A stretch of 64,000 nucleotides of DNA from Heliorestis convoluta (lineage in GTDB: Bacteria; Bacillota; Desulfitobacteriia; Heliobacteriales; Heliobacteriaceae), in contig NZ_CP045875.1 of assembly GCF_009649955.1 (NCBI RefSeq), positions 2,791,001 through 2,855,000 on the forward strand, in the 5' to 3' direction. Within the stretch, counting starts at the first letter, position 1. Each line of letters opens with the position of its first letter. The notes beneath the pieces were generated by a model, which made no database searches, had not been told where the DNA came from, and saw nothing but the letters and a program-made list of their open reading frames with translations. A program made the translations under genes and the position numbers. Below, one piece after another: positions 38,195 through 47,449 of the stretch.

Positions 38195-39638
38195 GAATGG
38201 TAATCTTTTGGATTCCTTTGATCGTATGCACATGGGTTGCACAAGAAATACAAGGGTCAAAAGAGCGAACGATGCGGCCGATTTCTACAGGTTGATCGAT
38301 CTTTTCAATCTTTGTTCCGACTAAAGCTTCTTCGAGTGGTCCTCTTTGCCCTTTTTCATCCCGCGGTGAGAGATTCCATGCCGATGGTGTGATAACCTGA
38401 TAGTGGAAAAGCTTTTGGTTATCGATGATCAGCCAATGACCGAGAGCACCTCTTGTTGTATCGGTGAGGCCTATGCCTTTTGTTTTTTCTGGAATGGTAT
38501 AGATGTCTTGTGGTGCTTCCTGAAGAGCTATCTCTTCCAGCAGTTGTTCCATCACCATGATCACTTGTAAGACTTCTAAAGCTCTCGCAATGGTCCGATC
38601 CATCATAGATATCTGATAGGGATAGTGACCGCTGATGATTAAACGAGCCAACGGTCCTACTTCGCAAGGATATCCTTCATAACGAGGTGCTTTGGACCAA
38701 CTGTATGCTTTTTCTTTTTCTGTGTCAGGGATGGTTGTTCCTTCTATAGGCCTTTCTGGCTTACCATCTTGATACCAGCCATAGCGGAGCGATTCGGTTA
38801 TTTTGTTCTTGTTAATTCTTTTTTCCTTTCCTTTATAAGGTAAAAATGCTGCTTCTACATATCTGTAGGATTTTTGAATTTCTTCTTTTCTACGAGCTTC
38901 TATTTCTTTGCTGCTTCTCTCAAATAGACCAAAACTGAGAAGATTGCCATAGCCTCTGCCTATATGGAAGTAGTCGTCATAGTAGCGGGCTAAGGTATAC
39001 ACATCGGGGATCATTTTCTCGATGGTAAAACGCTTGATCTGATCCAAAAGAGAGCGAAATTTTATTACTTTGTCAATGGTTGGATGAACAGTCAGTCCGC
39101 CAACAAAGATGCCATGATCATGAGGCGCTTTACCACCAAAGATAGCGAGCATTTCGTGTGCTTTTCGGCTGATCGAAAAGGATTCTAGGTAATGGTCTAC
39201 TAGAAGATCATTTTCTTTTTTTGGCAATCGCAGATCTTGATGATTTTGTTCTCCTTTTTGAAAGAGACATTGTGCTTCCGGTAGCTTTATAAAGTCTGGC
39301 ATTGTATAGAGGTATAAGTGCCGGAGATGATTTTGTAAAAACTCGCAGCCATGGACCAGGTCACGCAGAGCTCTTCCTTGTTCGGTAATGGTAACTTTAA
39401 GCGCCTCTTCTAGAGCTAGCGAAGAAGCGACCGAGTGGGCTGTAGAGCAAATACCACAGATGCGCTGGGTAAAGTATATAGCATCAAGGGGATTTCTTCC
39501 TTGCAACATGATTTCAAAACCACGAAATAACAAACTGCTGCTTTTGGCTTCTACAATGGTATGACCTTCTATGTATACTTCTATCTCTAAAAAGCCGCTC
39601 AATCGAGTCACGGGGTTAATGATTTTTCGAAGTGCCAT
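38187..39638 (-). CDS. NiFe hydrogenase large subunit
   Basis: The 483-residue subunit carries the NiFe(CN)2CO site. The N-terminal L1 motif RICGICSTAH (about residues 59-68) and the C-terminal L2 motif DPCISCATH supply the four cysteines. The 14 residues after that His (VHTIKGIQKITILD) are the expected tail removed by the protease encoded next. ATG at 39638 follows AAAGGAGG. It lies two bases after the small subunit, so the pair is co-translated. Uptake-type group 1 or 2 is likely. Confidence 0.95.
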   Translation of the reverse strand: MALRKIINPVTRLSGFLEIEVYIEGHTIVEAKSSSLLFRGFEIMLQGRNPLDAIYFTQRICGICSTAHSVASSLALEEALKVTITEQGRALRDLVHGCEFLQNHLRHLYLYTMPDFIKLPEAQCLFQKGEQNHQDLRLPKKENDLLVDHYLESFSISRKAHEMLAIFGGKAPHDHGIFVGGLTVHPTIDKVIKFRSLLDQIKRFTIEKMIPDVYTLARYYDDYFHIGRGYGNLLSFGLFERSSKEIEARRKEEIQKSYRYVEAAFLPYKGKEKRINKNKITESLRYGWYQDGKPERPIEGTTIPDTEKEKAYSWSKAPRYEGYPCEVGPLARLIISGHYPYQISMMDRTIARALEVLQVIMVMEQLLEEIALQEAPQDIYTIPEKTKGIGLTDTTRGALGHWLIIDNQKLFHYQVITPSAWNLSPRDEKGQRGPLEEALVGTKIEKIDQPVEIGRIVRSFDPCISCATHVHTIKGIQKITILD

Positions 39639-39640
39639 CT

Positions 39641-40588
39641 TTATTTCCTCCTTTTATTGTTTTCTTTGGAGGCCTCCGTAGAAGTGGCACTTCTTTCATA
39701 TTGTACAAAAGGCGATGTGCCGTCTGGAAAAGTTCGGTGTGCACAACCGATGCAAGGTGTGTTAGCACCAATAGGCCAGTTAAGATAGCTATTCCATTCT
39801 CTTGTGGGGCAATCTGTTCTCGTAATGGGGCCTCGACAGCCCAGGGCGATCATGCAGGTCTGTTCTCCCAATTGTCTGGCGAAAATTCTTTTCTCAAAAA
39901 AGCTTCGGCGTGTACAGTTGTCATGAATGGTAAGGCCATAGAACAAGATAGGTCGGTTTTCACTGTCTAATGTTGGCGAAGTGCCGTAAAGAATAAGATA
40001 GGCCAATGTACCGAGAAACCAATCAGGGTGACTGGGGCAACCGGGTAAAGATATGACATCGCTTCGTATATTTTGCAGCGCTTTAATGACGCTAATAGAA
40101 CCACTCGGGTTGGGGTGGGCGGCTGATATGCCTCCGTAGGTTGCACAAGTACCGACAGCAATTACGCTTTTGGCCCGTTGACCGAGGTATTGAATCGCTT
40201 CCATGGCGGAGATAAGGCGACCCTGGTAGCGACCGATGCTATTGTATTGCTCATCTTTTGTCGTGACGGCACCTTCTACGGCTAGAATAAATTCATCGTC
40301 TGCTGTTGTGAAAAGTTGCTTCATGGCTTGATCGCCTTCTGCTGTCATGAGGCTGTTGTTGTAACAAAGATCGATTTGCTTTTGTAAGAGCTCTTCTAAA
40401 CCTGGATCGATGCCATTTAAGAGAGAGATGATGTTACCAGCGCAGCCGGTCAACTCCAGCCAGATGAGTTTTTTCTTTTTCTCGCCTTCTCTTGCTTTGG
40501 ATTTCCACTGTTCTAACAGATTGTTAGCAGCTTCTTTTCCCTTTTCTCTTCTTTTTTCTTCCCTGGGGCTTGCAATTGTAACTTTCAT
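39641..40588 (-). CDS. NiFe hydrogenase small subunit with a CxGN proximal-cluster motif
   Basis: The 315-residue iron-sulfur subunit relays electrons from the NiFe site. Ligand regions are LTGCAGN, GTCATYGG and LPGCPSHPDWF (proximal), HDNCTRRSFFE and ALGCRGPITRTDCPTREWN (distal) and CIGCAHRTFPDGTSPF (medial). The first motif is CxGN instead of CxGC; an Asn there is known from cyanobacterial HupS-type subunits. There is no Tat signal peptide or C-terminal anchor, so the enzyme is probably cytoplasmic. ATG at 40588 follows AAGGAGG; an earlier in-frame start would overlap that site. Confidence 0.93.
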   Translation of the reverse strand: MKVTIASPREEKRREKGKEAANNLLEQWKSKAREGEKKKKLIWLELTGCAGNIISLLNGIDPGLEELLQKQIDLCYNNSLMTAEGDQAMKQLFTTADDEFILAVEGAVTTKDEQYNSIGRYQGRLISAMEAIQYLGQRAKSVIAVGTCATYGGISAAHPNPSGSISVIKALQNIRSDVISLPGCPSHPDWFLGTLAYLILYGTSPTLDSENRPILFYGLTIHDNCTRRSFFEKRIFARQLGEQTCMIALGCRGPITRTDCPTREWNSYLNWPIGANTPCIGCAHRTFPDGTSPFVQYERSATSTEASKENNKRRK

Positions 40589-40635
40589 CGTCAAGCCTCC
40601 TTGCTTTTTATGCAAAAGCTCGTTCTTATTTTTGC

Positions 40636-40935
40636 TTAGACTAACAGACCGACTCGTGGCAATCGTTCTAAAATATCTTGTCTCCCACGATGACAGCGCT
40701 GGAAGGGCTCTGTTAGATTTTGACCTGCTAATAGTTGAAAATGCGTTGCCGCTTCCCAGGTTGGTTCCTTTGTTACATCATAGACAATGCCGTCAATGGC
40801 AATATAAGCAGGTCGTCCTTCTCGACCGTCATACTGCTTTAGTGCTTCTGCCGTAAAAGTCTGCTCTTTTACTGGGAGAGGGTTCTTTTGTCTTACATAT
40901 TTTTTTCTTATTCTTTTCCATATCTTTTTTAGCAA
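40636..40935 (-). CDS. Cytochrome b5-like heme-binding domain protein
   Basis: The 99-residue protein has a basic N-terminus and then a cytochrome b5/steroid-binding domain of the short bacterial type: FTAEALKQYDGREGRPAYIAIDGIVYDVT, THFQLLAGQNLTEPFQRCH and ILERLPRVGLLV. It sits 48 bases upstream of the hydrogenase small subunit in the same direction and may be its electron partner (inference). There is no membrane segment. TTG start at 40935 behind GAGGTGA. Confidence 0.85.
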   Translation of the reverse strand: MLKKIWKRIRKKYVRQKNPLPVKEQTFTAEALKQYDGREGRPAYIAIDGIVYDVTKEPTWEAATHFQLLAGQNLTEPFQRCHRGRQDILERLPRVGLLV

Positions 40936-41028
40936 CTTCTATCACCTCTATAGACTATACTTTGATTTTTTCTGCTTTAGCTCTTTCAGAGGTAATATTT
41001 TTGTGGTATTTATTTCTAGTTAATAAAA

Positions 41029-41069
41029 GAAAAAACCAGGACCGATCGATGATTCCATCTGTCCTGGTA
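41029..41069 (-). terminator. Terminator of the selO gene
   Basis: ACCAGGAC and GTCCTGGT form the stem, with TTTTTTCTTTT following on the minus strand. Confidence 0.8.
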
Positions 41070-41105
41070 AGATAAGCACTCTTTAATGAAGGTTTTTTGG
41101 TTTTT

Positions 41106-42578
41106 TCAAGTACCACAAAAGGTTCGATAAGGTTCCTTAGACGGTTCTGGTCCTGTTGCGTACTCGCTGTGCTCTGGGCTGTGGCCATAGGGGTTTGATA
41201 GTACTGCAAGGAGCTTCTCCATTACGCTGTAGTCTCCTCGCTCTACTGCTGCTTCAAGAGCTTCTTCGACTCGATGGTTGCGAGGAATGACGGCGGGATT
41301 GCTCTTTTGCATAAGTTCAAGTGAAGAAGCTTTGGATTCTTCTTGTCTCTCCAACCGAGCCTGCCAAGACTTATGCCATGACTCAAATTCTGTCGTTTTA
41401 AAAAGGGCGCTCTCTGCAGGCTTGTCGAAAGACAAAGCTCGGAAGGTATTGGTGTAGTCGGCACTATATTTTTCCATCATACTGAGGAGGCCTTTGATAA
41501 GCTCCTTATCTTCGGGCTCTTCCTGAAATAGGCCTAATTTTGCTCTCATGCCAGCGTTCCAGTTGCAGTGGTATAGATCAGCAAATTCTGAAATTGCCTC
41601 TTGTGCTACCTTGACAGCCTGCTCCTCTTCCTCATCTAGCAGGGGCAACAGGGTTTCAGCAAATCTCGCCAGGTTCCAAGCTGCCATATGAGGTTGATTG
41701 CCATAAGCATAACGACCCTGGCGGTCAATAGAGCTAAATACCGTGGCTGGATCATAGTGATTCATAAAGGCACAAGGGCCATAATCGATTGTTTCTGCAC
41801 ATATGGTCATGTTGTCTGTGTTCATAACACCGTGTATAAAGCCAACGAGCTGCCATTTGGCAATCTGCAGTGCTTGACGCTTACTTACTTCTTGCAGCAA
41901 ATAAAGGTACGGGTTCTCTTCTTGAGCGCCTTCAGGAAAATGTCTTTGTATGGTGTAATCAGCAAGCCTTCTAAGATCGTCGGGCGTGCCCCAGTTGGCA
42001 GCGTATTGAAAAGTACCGACTCGCAAATGACTCGAAGCGACGCGGGTAAGAATTGCACCTGGAAGCTTTTTTTCACGGAGTACGGACTCACCCGTTGTTA
42101 CGACTGCCAAGCTGCGAGTCGTCGCAATCCCAAGTCCATACATGGCTTCGCTGACAATGTATTCCCGTAGCATGGGTCCTAAAGCCGCTCGACCATCGCC
42201 TCCGCGAGAATAGGGTGTTATACCAGAGCCTTTCAGTTGAATATCAAAGCGCTCTCCTTCAGGCGTGATCTGTTCGCCCAGCAATAGGGCCCGACCATCA
42301 CCGAGCATGGTAAAGTGTCCGAATTGATGGCCAGCGTAAGCTTGCGCCAAAGGCATAGCGCCTTCAGGAGTCTTATTGCCAGCAAGCAAGGCTACACCGT
42401 CTTGACTTTGTAAGTCCTGCACGTTCAAGCCTAGGGATCTTGCCAATGATTCGTTACAAATGATTAGTGCTGGCGATTCTACAGGCGTTGGCTCGATGCT
42501 GGAAAAAAATGTTTTCGGTAGGCGAGCGTAGCTGTTGTCTAGGTTCCAACCTCTTTCTGTTGTTTTTTTCTCTGTCAT
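41106..42578 (-). CDS. selO: SelO-family protein adenylyltransferase (YdiU/UPF0061)
   Basis: The 490-residue pseudokinase-fold enzyme transfers AMP to Ser, Thr or Tyr of proteins. Typical blocks are [90 protein letters not shown] and the C-terminal TFCGT. The eukaryotic and some bacterial members carry selenocysteine near the C-terminus; this one has plain Cys. ATG 42578 follows AAGGAAATAGA. Monocistronic. Confidence 0.93.
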   Translation of the reverse strand: MTEKKTTERGWNLDNSYARLPKTFFSSIEPTPVESPALIICNESLARSLGLNVQDLQSQDGVALLAGNKTPEGAMPLAQAYAGHQFGHFTMLGDGRALLLGEQITPEGERFDIQLKGSGITPYSRGGDGRAALGPMLREYIVSEAMYGLGIATTRSLAVVTTGESVLREKKLPGAILTRVASSHLRVGTFQYAANWGTPDDLRRLADYTIQRHFPEGAQEENPYLYLLQEVSKRQALQIAKWQLVGFIHGVMNTDNMTICAETIDYGPCAFMNHYDPATVFSSIDRQGRYAYGNQPHMAAWNLARFAETLLPLLDEEEEQAVKVAQEAISEFADLYHCNWNAGMRAKLGLFQEEPEDKELIKGLLSMMEKYSADYTNTFRALSFDKPAESALFKTTEFESWHKSWQARLERQEESKASSLELMQKSNPAVIPRNHRVEEALEAAVERGDYSVMEKLLAVLSNPYGHSPEHSEYATGPEPSKEPYRTFCGT

Positions 42579-42707
42579 TCTATTTCCTTTGCTTCGTCTT
42601 TTTTGTTTGATTTGCAAATAGTTTTCGCTAAGCTACGAAAAATATTGCAGTAGCTTGCTGGTTTTAATTTCAAGGATTTGCTTCCGATTTTCGTAGCAAA
42701 AATATCC

Positions 42708-43871
42708 TTATATCTGAAAAAAGTCGTGCACCTTTTTGAGTTCTTCGCTAATTGGAATTCCTTGGGGACAGTGGGGCTGGCATTTGCCACAGGCTTTACA
42801 GTTAAGAGCCTGCTGTTCTGGTTTTACCCAAGCATGATATAGCTGTTTGTGTTTTTCTATTGTTTCAGGATTGCCAAATTTGTAATAATCGTTGTAGCGG
42901 GTAAAGTTAGCAGGAATGTTGACACCAAAAGGACAGGGCATGCAGTATCCGCAATTGGTACAGTCTACTTTAGTACGAGCTTTATAGACTTCTTTTACTG
43001 TATCGACAATGGCGATTTCTTTTTCTGTTAGAGAATTTGCCCTTCCTTCTTTGGCTACCTCGATGTTTTCAATCACTTGCTCCATCGTCGTCATACCACT
43101 TAAGACAACGGCTATTTCTGGTTGATTCCATAGCCAGCGCAAGGCCCATTCAGCGGGCGTTCGCTGCTGATCGGCCTGTTGAAAAGCTTGTAAGGTCTCT
43201 TCAGGTAAAGGATTGACGAGCTTGCCTCCTCGTAAAGGCTCCATAATAGCAATTCCCAATCCTTTGCTTGCTGCGTAGTCGAGGCCTTCTTTGCCGGCTT
43301 GATAGGTTTCATCTACATAGTTATATTGAATCTGGCAGAAAGACCAGTCATAAGCGTCAACGATTTTCTTAAATAAGGCTACACGATCATGGAATGAGAA
43401 TCCAGCATAACCAATTCGTCCATCAGCAATGGCTTGATCAAGAAATTGAGTCACTCCCAACTGTTCTACCCGAGGCCAAGAAATTGCATTTAGAGAATGG
43501 ACAAGATAAAAATCAATTTTGTCGGTCTCGAGTCGCTCTAATTGCTCATTCAAATACCGATCCATGTCTTCTCTCGTTTTGATGAGCCAACTCGGTAATT
43601 TGGTCGCTATCTTAACCTTTTCTCGATAACCCTCTTTCAAGGCTTTCGCTAGGAAAGGTTCGCTCTTCCCCGCCTTGGCCATGCCTGTGCCATGGTACGG
43701 ATAGGCAGTGTCAATATAATTAACGCCTTGATCAATGGCATAGCGAATCATTTTGATTGCTTTTTCTTCATCGATATCGGCAGGATCAGACCCGATAATC
43801 GGCAGTCTCATACAGCCAAATCCAAGTATGGAAACCTGTTCCTTCGTTTTGCCAAAGTTGCGGTATAGCAT
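42708..43871 (-). CDS. Aldo/keto reductase with C-terminal 4Fe-4S domain
   Basis: The 387-residue protein has the AKR barrel (catalytic Asp and Tyr in YIDTAYPY, Lys in IATKLP, His in FYLVHSL) and a C-terminal part with two cysteine clusters, CTNCGYCMPCPFGV and CKACGKCQPHCPQGI, that should bind 4Fe-4S centres. Such fused enzymes are common in Clostridia, and their electron donor is probably ferredoxin rather than NADPH (inference). ATG 43871 follows GGGAGGG; an upstream in-frame start is not supported. Confidence 0.93.
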   Translation of the reverse strand: MLYRNFGKTKEQVSILGFGCMRLPIIGSDPADIDEEKAIKMIRYAIDQGVNYIDTAYPYHGTGMAKAGKSEPFLAKALKEGYREKVKIATKLPSWLIKTREDMDRYLNEQLERLETDKIDFYLVHSLNAISWPRVEQLGVTQFLDQAIADGRIGYAGFSFHDRVALFKKIVDAYDWSFCQIQYNYVDETYQAGKEGLDYAASKGLGIAIMEPLRGGKLVNPLPEETLQAFQQADQQRTPAEWALRWLWNQPEIAVVLSGMTTMEQVIENIEVAKEGRANSLTEKEIAIVDTVKEVYKARTKVDCTNCGYCMPCPFGVNIPANFTRYNDYYKFGNPETIEKHKQLYHAWVKPEQQALNCKACGKCQPHCPQGIPISEELKKVHDFFQI

Positions 43872-43896
43872 TGGAAACCCTCCCTGATATTTCTTT

Positions 43897-45168
43897 CTAT
43901 TTTCCATTGTTCCGATAAAAAAGTAGCAGCGGCAATACTGTAATAAGTCCACAAATCAGATACATCGTGGCAAGGCCAACCATTTCCGAAAGCATGCCTA
44001 AGATAATGGAACCAAAACCGATACCAAGATCAAAGGCACTGAATAAGGTTCCATTGGTAGCACCACGACGATGCGGTTCAACGCGATTAATGGCAATTGC
44101 AAGGATAGATGGTTGAACAATACCAAAACCAAGTCCCATAAACAAAGCAGAAAGAACAAAAAGGGTCATTCCTTGGGCCATAAAAAGCAAAAGAAATGAG
44201 AGTAATAGGGCTACAAAGCCAACTGTCATAATTCGCTGAGGCCCTTCTCTGTCAAAAATCTTGCCAGCAATGGGACGAACCACCATCAAAGCAACTGCAT
44301 AGATTAGAAAATAGGTGCCTGCGTTAACAATGCCGATTTCTTTGCCAAAAAGGGTGATAAAGGAGACAATGCCTCCGTAGACAAAGGCGGTAAAGAACAT
44401 AATACCTGATAAAGAAAGTACTCGACGCTCGAAAAAACTGTCAATAGAAATTGTTCTTTGAGACTTCCTAGCTTCCTTGGCACTGGCGGTCTTCTCTGTC
44501 TTGGTTGCTTCTTCTGTTTTTTCCGCCTGATCCTCTGTGCTTGTCAAAGGTTTTTCTAGATTCGTTGATTTTTCTAGACTTGGCTTCGCATGAACGTCCT
44601 GATAGGAAAGAGCCGTCATGGCAAAAAAAGCAAAAAGAGCCAGTGCAAAAGCAGAAGAGAAAAGAAAGCCAAAACCGGCTTGGTCTAAGATATACAAGCC
44701 TAAAAGAGGCCCCACGGCCATAGCAAGTGTATTCGATAGCCCGTAATAGCCAAGGCCTTCGCCTCTGCGTTTTGGTGGAATCACGTCAGCCGCTACTGTT
44801 CCTGTACCTGTGGTCGTAAAGCCCCAGGTCAATCCGTGCAAAGCCCGCAAGATAAAAAGCGCCACAATGGCTGTGACAAAGTGATAGGCAATGGTAGCGA
44901 AAGAGAAAGCGAGCAAAGCAAGGAGTAAAACTTTTTTTCTGCCGATCTGATCGAGTAAATAACCAGCAAAAGGCCTCACTAAAACGGCTGTCAAAGATAG
45001 GATCCCGATAATATAGCCTACATGACTTTCATTGCCCTGAAGGTTTTCTGTAACGAAAATGGGCAACGTAGGCAGTAAAAAATAAAAACTTGTAAACATG
45101 AACAAGTTTGCTACACAGATCAAGATAAAATCTTTGGTCCAGAGTTTTTCTGGATGATTATGATCCAT
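43897..45168 (-). CDS. MFS transporter (12 TM, extended central loop)
   Basis: The 423-residue protein has two six-helix halves. The half-repeat motifs are PFAGYLLDQIGRKKVLLL and RPIAGKIFDREGPQRIMTV. Between helices 6 and 7 a long charged cytoplasmic loop (Glu/Lys/Thr-rich, about 70 residues) is found. The substrate is unknown. Upstream is a TATAAT element and copy 2 of the structured repeat, which would be its 5' leader. It is followed after 25 bases by the aldo/keto reductase. Confidence 0.9.
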   Translation of the reverse strand: MDHNHPEKLWTKDFILICVANLFMFTSFYFLLPTLPIFVTENLQGNESHVGYIIGILSLTAVLVRPFAGYLLDQIGRKKVLLLALLAFSFATIAYHFVTAIVALFILRALHGLTWGFTTTGTGTVAADVIPPKRRGEGLGYYGLSNTLAMAVGPLLGLYILDQAGFGFLFSSAFALALFAFFAMTALSYQDVHAKPSLEKSTNLEKPLTSTEDQAEKTEEATKTEKTASAKEARKSQRTISIDSFFERRVLSLSGIMFFTAFVYGGIVSFITLFGKEIGIVNAGTYFLIYAVALMVVRPIAGKIFDREGPQRIMTVGFVALLLSFLLLFMAQGMTLFVLSALFMGLGFGIVQPSILAIAINRVEPHRRGATNGTLFSAFDLGIGFGSIILGMLSEMVGLATMYLICGLITVLPLLLFYRNNGK

Positions 45169-45250
45169 ATGGGTATACCTTCTCCCTATTAAGTACAGAT
45201 ATGCTTTTTTTAGAGCCCTTGTTTATGTTAGTGTGAAAACGTTGGCAAAG

Positions 45251-45401
45251 TTTGGTGGTGGGGGCAGTCGTTTATCATTCCTCCGAACGGACTCATCCCA
45301 CGCCATGAGCGGCAGCAAGCCTGCGTGATAGGCTGAGGTCTGAAGTCCTCTCTCCGGAATGATAAACGCCTGCCCCAGGTACATCTTGCTGGTTGTGACT
45401 G
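45251..45401 (-). ncRNA. Structured repeat copy 2 (candidate noncoding RNA or MITE-like element)
   Basis: On the minus strand this matches copy 1 at 5262-5410. The outer stem is 45356-45376 with 45260-45281. The invariant core includes GAGGACTTCAGACCTCAGC and GCGTGGGATGAGTCCG. Where copy 1 has ATGA/TCAT in the stem, this copy has TATC/GATA. It lies between a TATAAT element and the MFS start codon. Confidence 0.65.
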
Positions 45402-45435
45402 AGTTTTGGCCTATTGCTTTTTGCTATTTTTTCTC

Positions 45436-45441
45436 ATTATA
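45436..45441 (-). promoter_or_regulatory. -10 element TATAAT upstream of repeat copy 2 and the MFS gene
   Basis: A perfect TATAAT on the minus strand lies about 35 bases upstream of the structured repeat. The -35 position (17-base spacing) is weak; a CTGACA lies four bases too far away. Confidence 0.45.
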
Positions 45442-45504
45442 ACACAAATGCTTCAATTAAAATGTCAGAACTAGTAAGAGGTACTTGACAGGCTTTTTAT
45501 TAAC

Positions 45505-46728
45505 CTACTGATGGCGCAACGCTTCAATGGGATTCAGTTGCGCTGCTTTGCTAGCAGGATAGACGCCAAAAAGAATTCCTACAAAGAAAGAAAAGAAAAA
45601 AGCGTAAAGAATGGGACGCAAAGTCACCATCGTCGCTAGAGGTGTAAAATAATCGACGATCTGCGCTACGGCCAGTCCAAAAACAATGCCCATGATGCCA
45701 CCCAATAGACTGAGTGTTACCGATTCAATAATAAATTGCTGTAAAATAGCGCCTTTTGTAGCGCCAATGGCTTTGCGCACACCAATTTCTCGTGTCCGCT
45801 CTGTTACCGAAACAAGCATAATATTCATAATTCCAATGCCGCCGACAAAAAGGCTAATGGCTGCAATGCCTGCTAGCAATCCTGTCATCAGTCTTCCAAT
45901 CTCTTCAGCGGCGTTTAAGATTTGAGATTGCGAACTAATCTGAAAGAAAATAGGTTCTGTGGGCGGCACATTTTTTTGGACACGCAATACTTGTTCTACT
46001 TCACGGTGGGCTTGTTCCATCACTTCGGATGAGCTAGCTGAAACAAATACAGCGTTCATTTCTTGAATATGAAAAAGCCTATCCATGGCTGTAGTAATCG
46101 GAATAATCACACGATCGTCTTGGTTGGCATAACCCTGGTTGCCTTCTTCTTCTAAGATACCAATGACGGTAAAAGGTGTTTGATTAATTTCAATAACTTG
46201 GCCGATGCCCTCATTTTCATAAGATGCAAAAAGTTTTTCTGCCACTGTGGCACCAAGGACTACCACGTTTTGTTGGCGCCTTACATCCAAGCGGTTAAAA
46301 AAACGGCCTTCTTCAATGGCACTGTTACGAACGTCTATATATTCTGATGTCGTACCTTCAATAACCGTTGTCCAGTTTTCACTGCGCCAGAGAATCTGTC
46401 CCTGGCGACGCACTTGTGGTGCTACAGCATTGACGATATCGATTTCTTCTAAAGCGGCTGCATCATCTAACGTAAGGTGGTTGCGGCCTTCTGCTAGTTC
46501 TCGTTGTTCGGACGGGACCATACCCGGTGTAACGATAAGCAGGTTGCTTCCAAGGCTTTCTATGCTTGCAGTGATGCGAGAAGACGTTCCTTGACCTAAC
46601 GAGACCAGTGTTATAACAGCCGCAACACCGATCATAATACCTAAAGTCGTTAAAAAAGAGCGCAGCTTGTTTCCTTTCAAGCTGCGCAAAGATAGTTGTA
46701 ATGAATCAAAAAAACTCAAGGCCTTCAC
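45505..46728 (-). CDS. MacB/FtsX-type ABC transporter permease
   Basis: The 407-residue protein has one N-terminal membrane segment after LRSLKGNKLRSFLTTLGIMIGVAAV, a large extracytoplasmic MacB-PCD domain (about residues 45-270), and three C-terminal membrane segments with the FtsX motif SVTERTREIGVRKAIGATKGAIL. Together with the ATPase and the HlyD-like adaptor it forms a MacAB-like export or stress system. The start overlaps the ATPase stop as ATGA. Confidence 0.93.
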   Translation of the reverse strand: MKALSFFDSLQLSLRSLKGNKLRSFLTTLGIMIGVAAVITLVSLGQGTSSRITASIESLGSNLLIVTPGMVPSEQRELAEGRNHLTLDDAAALEEIDIVNAVAPQVRRQGQILWRSENWTTVIEGTTSEYIDVRNSAIEEGRFFNRLDVRRQQNVVVLGATVAEKLFASYENEGIGQVIEINQTPFTVIGILEEEGNQGYANQDDRVIIPITTAMDRLFHIQEMNAVFVSASSSEVMEQAHREVEQVLRVQKNVPPTEPIFFQISSQSQILNAAEEIGRLMTGLLAGIAAISLFVGGIGIMNIMLVSVTERTREIGVRKAIGATKGAILQQFIIESVTLSLLGGIMGIVFGLAVAQIVDYFTPLATMVTLRPILYAFFFSFFVGILFGVYPASKAAQLNPIEALRHQ

Positions 46729-47438
46729 CTCTTATCTTCTACAATCTCTCCGTCTCGGAAAAGGATCAGCCTCTGGGCGTACTCTGCAATCTCCGCTTCA
46801 TGAGTTACTACTAAAATGGTTTTTCCTTGTTCGTGAAGGCTTTGGAATATTTCCATGATCTCTACGGTAGTGCGACTATCTAAAGCACCCGTCGGTTCAT
46901 CGGCTAGTAGCAATAGGGGATCATTAACGAGCGCGCGGGCAATGGAGACCCGCTGTTGTTGCCCCCCTGACAGCTCTGTGGGGCGATTTTGCATACGATG
47001 AGCCAATCCAACTTTCTCCAAAGCTTCTGCTGCTTTTTCCCGTCTCTCTTGTCGCGATAAACCGCTATAAAGCATTGGAAGCTCTACATTCTCTAGGGCT
47101 GATAGTTTAGGTAGCAAGTTAAAGCTTTGAAAAACAAAGCCGATTTTTTTATTACGAATGGCTGCTAGCTCATCATCTGAAGCTTTTGCAATGGGTTGAT
47201 TGTTAAGATAGTAATGGCCTTCTGTCGGTTGATCAAGGCAACCGATTACATTCATCATTGTTGACTTGCCCGAACCAGAAGGGCCCATAATCGCTACAAA
47301 TTCGCCTTCTTCAATGGACAAATTAAGTCCATTAAGGGCAAAAATTCTTTCTTCACCGGTTTGATAGATTTTATTTAGATTCTCTAGGAGAATCAGTGGT
47401 TTTGTTGCACTTGTATTTGTTGTAGCAGTTGTTATCAT
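46725..47438 (-). CDS. MacB/LolD-type ABC transporter ATP-binding protein
   Basis: The 237-residue ATPase has Walker [11 protein letters not shown]-loop region [20 protein letters not shown], signature LSGGQQQR and Walker [13 protein letters not shown]. This is the mechanotransmission class that works with FtsX-like permeases. It starts 12 bases after the adaptor gene and overlaps the permease gene by four bases. Confidence 0.95.
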   Translation of the reverse strand: MITTATTNTSATKPLILLENLNKIYQTGEERIFALNGLNLSIEEGEFVAIMGPSGSGKSTMMNVIGCLDQPTEGHYYLNNQPIAKASDDELAAIRNKKIGFVFQSFNLLPKLSALENVELPMLYSGLSRQERREKAAEALEKVGLAHRMQNRPTELSGGQQQRVSIARALVNDPLLLLADEPTGALDSRTTVEIMEIFQSLHEQGKTILVVTHEAEIAEYAQRLILFRDGEIVEDKR

Positions 47439-47449
47439 TTTTTATCTCC

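Larger units (their letters stand above)
45169..45504. other. Intergenic region upstream of the MFS gene
   Basis: These 336 bases contain no protein gene. They hold copy 2 of the structured repeat (45251-45401) and a minus-strand -10 element at 45436-45441. The 80 bases next to the MFS start show no clear terminator. Confidence 0.6.
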
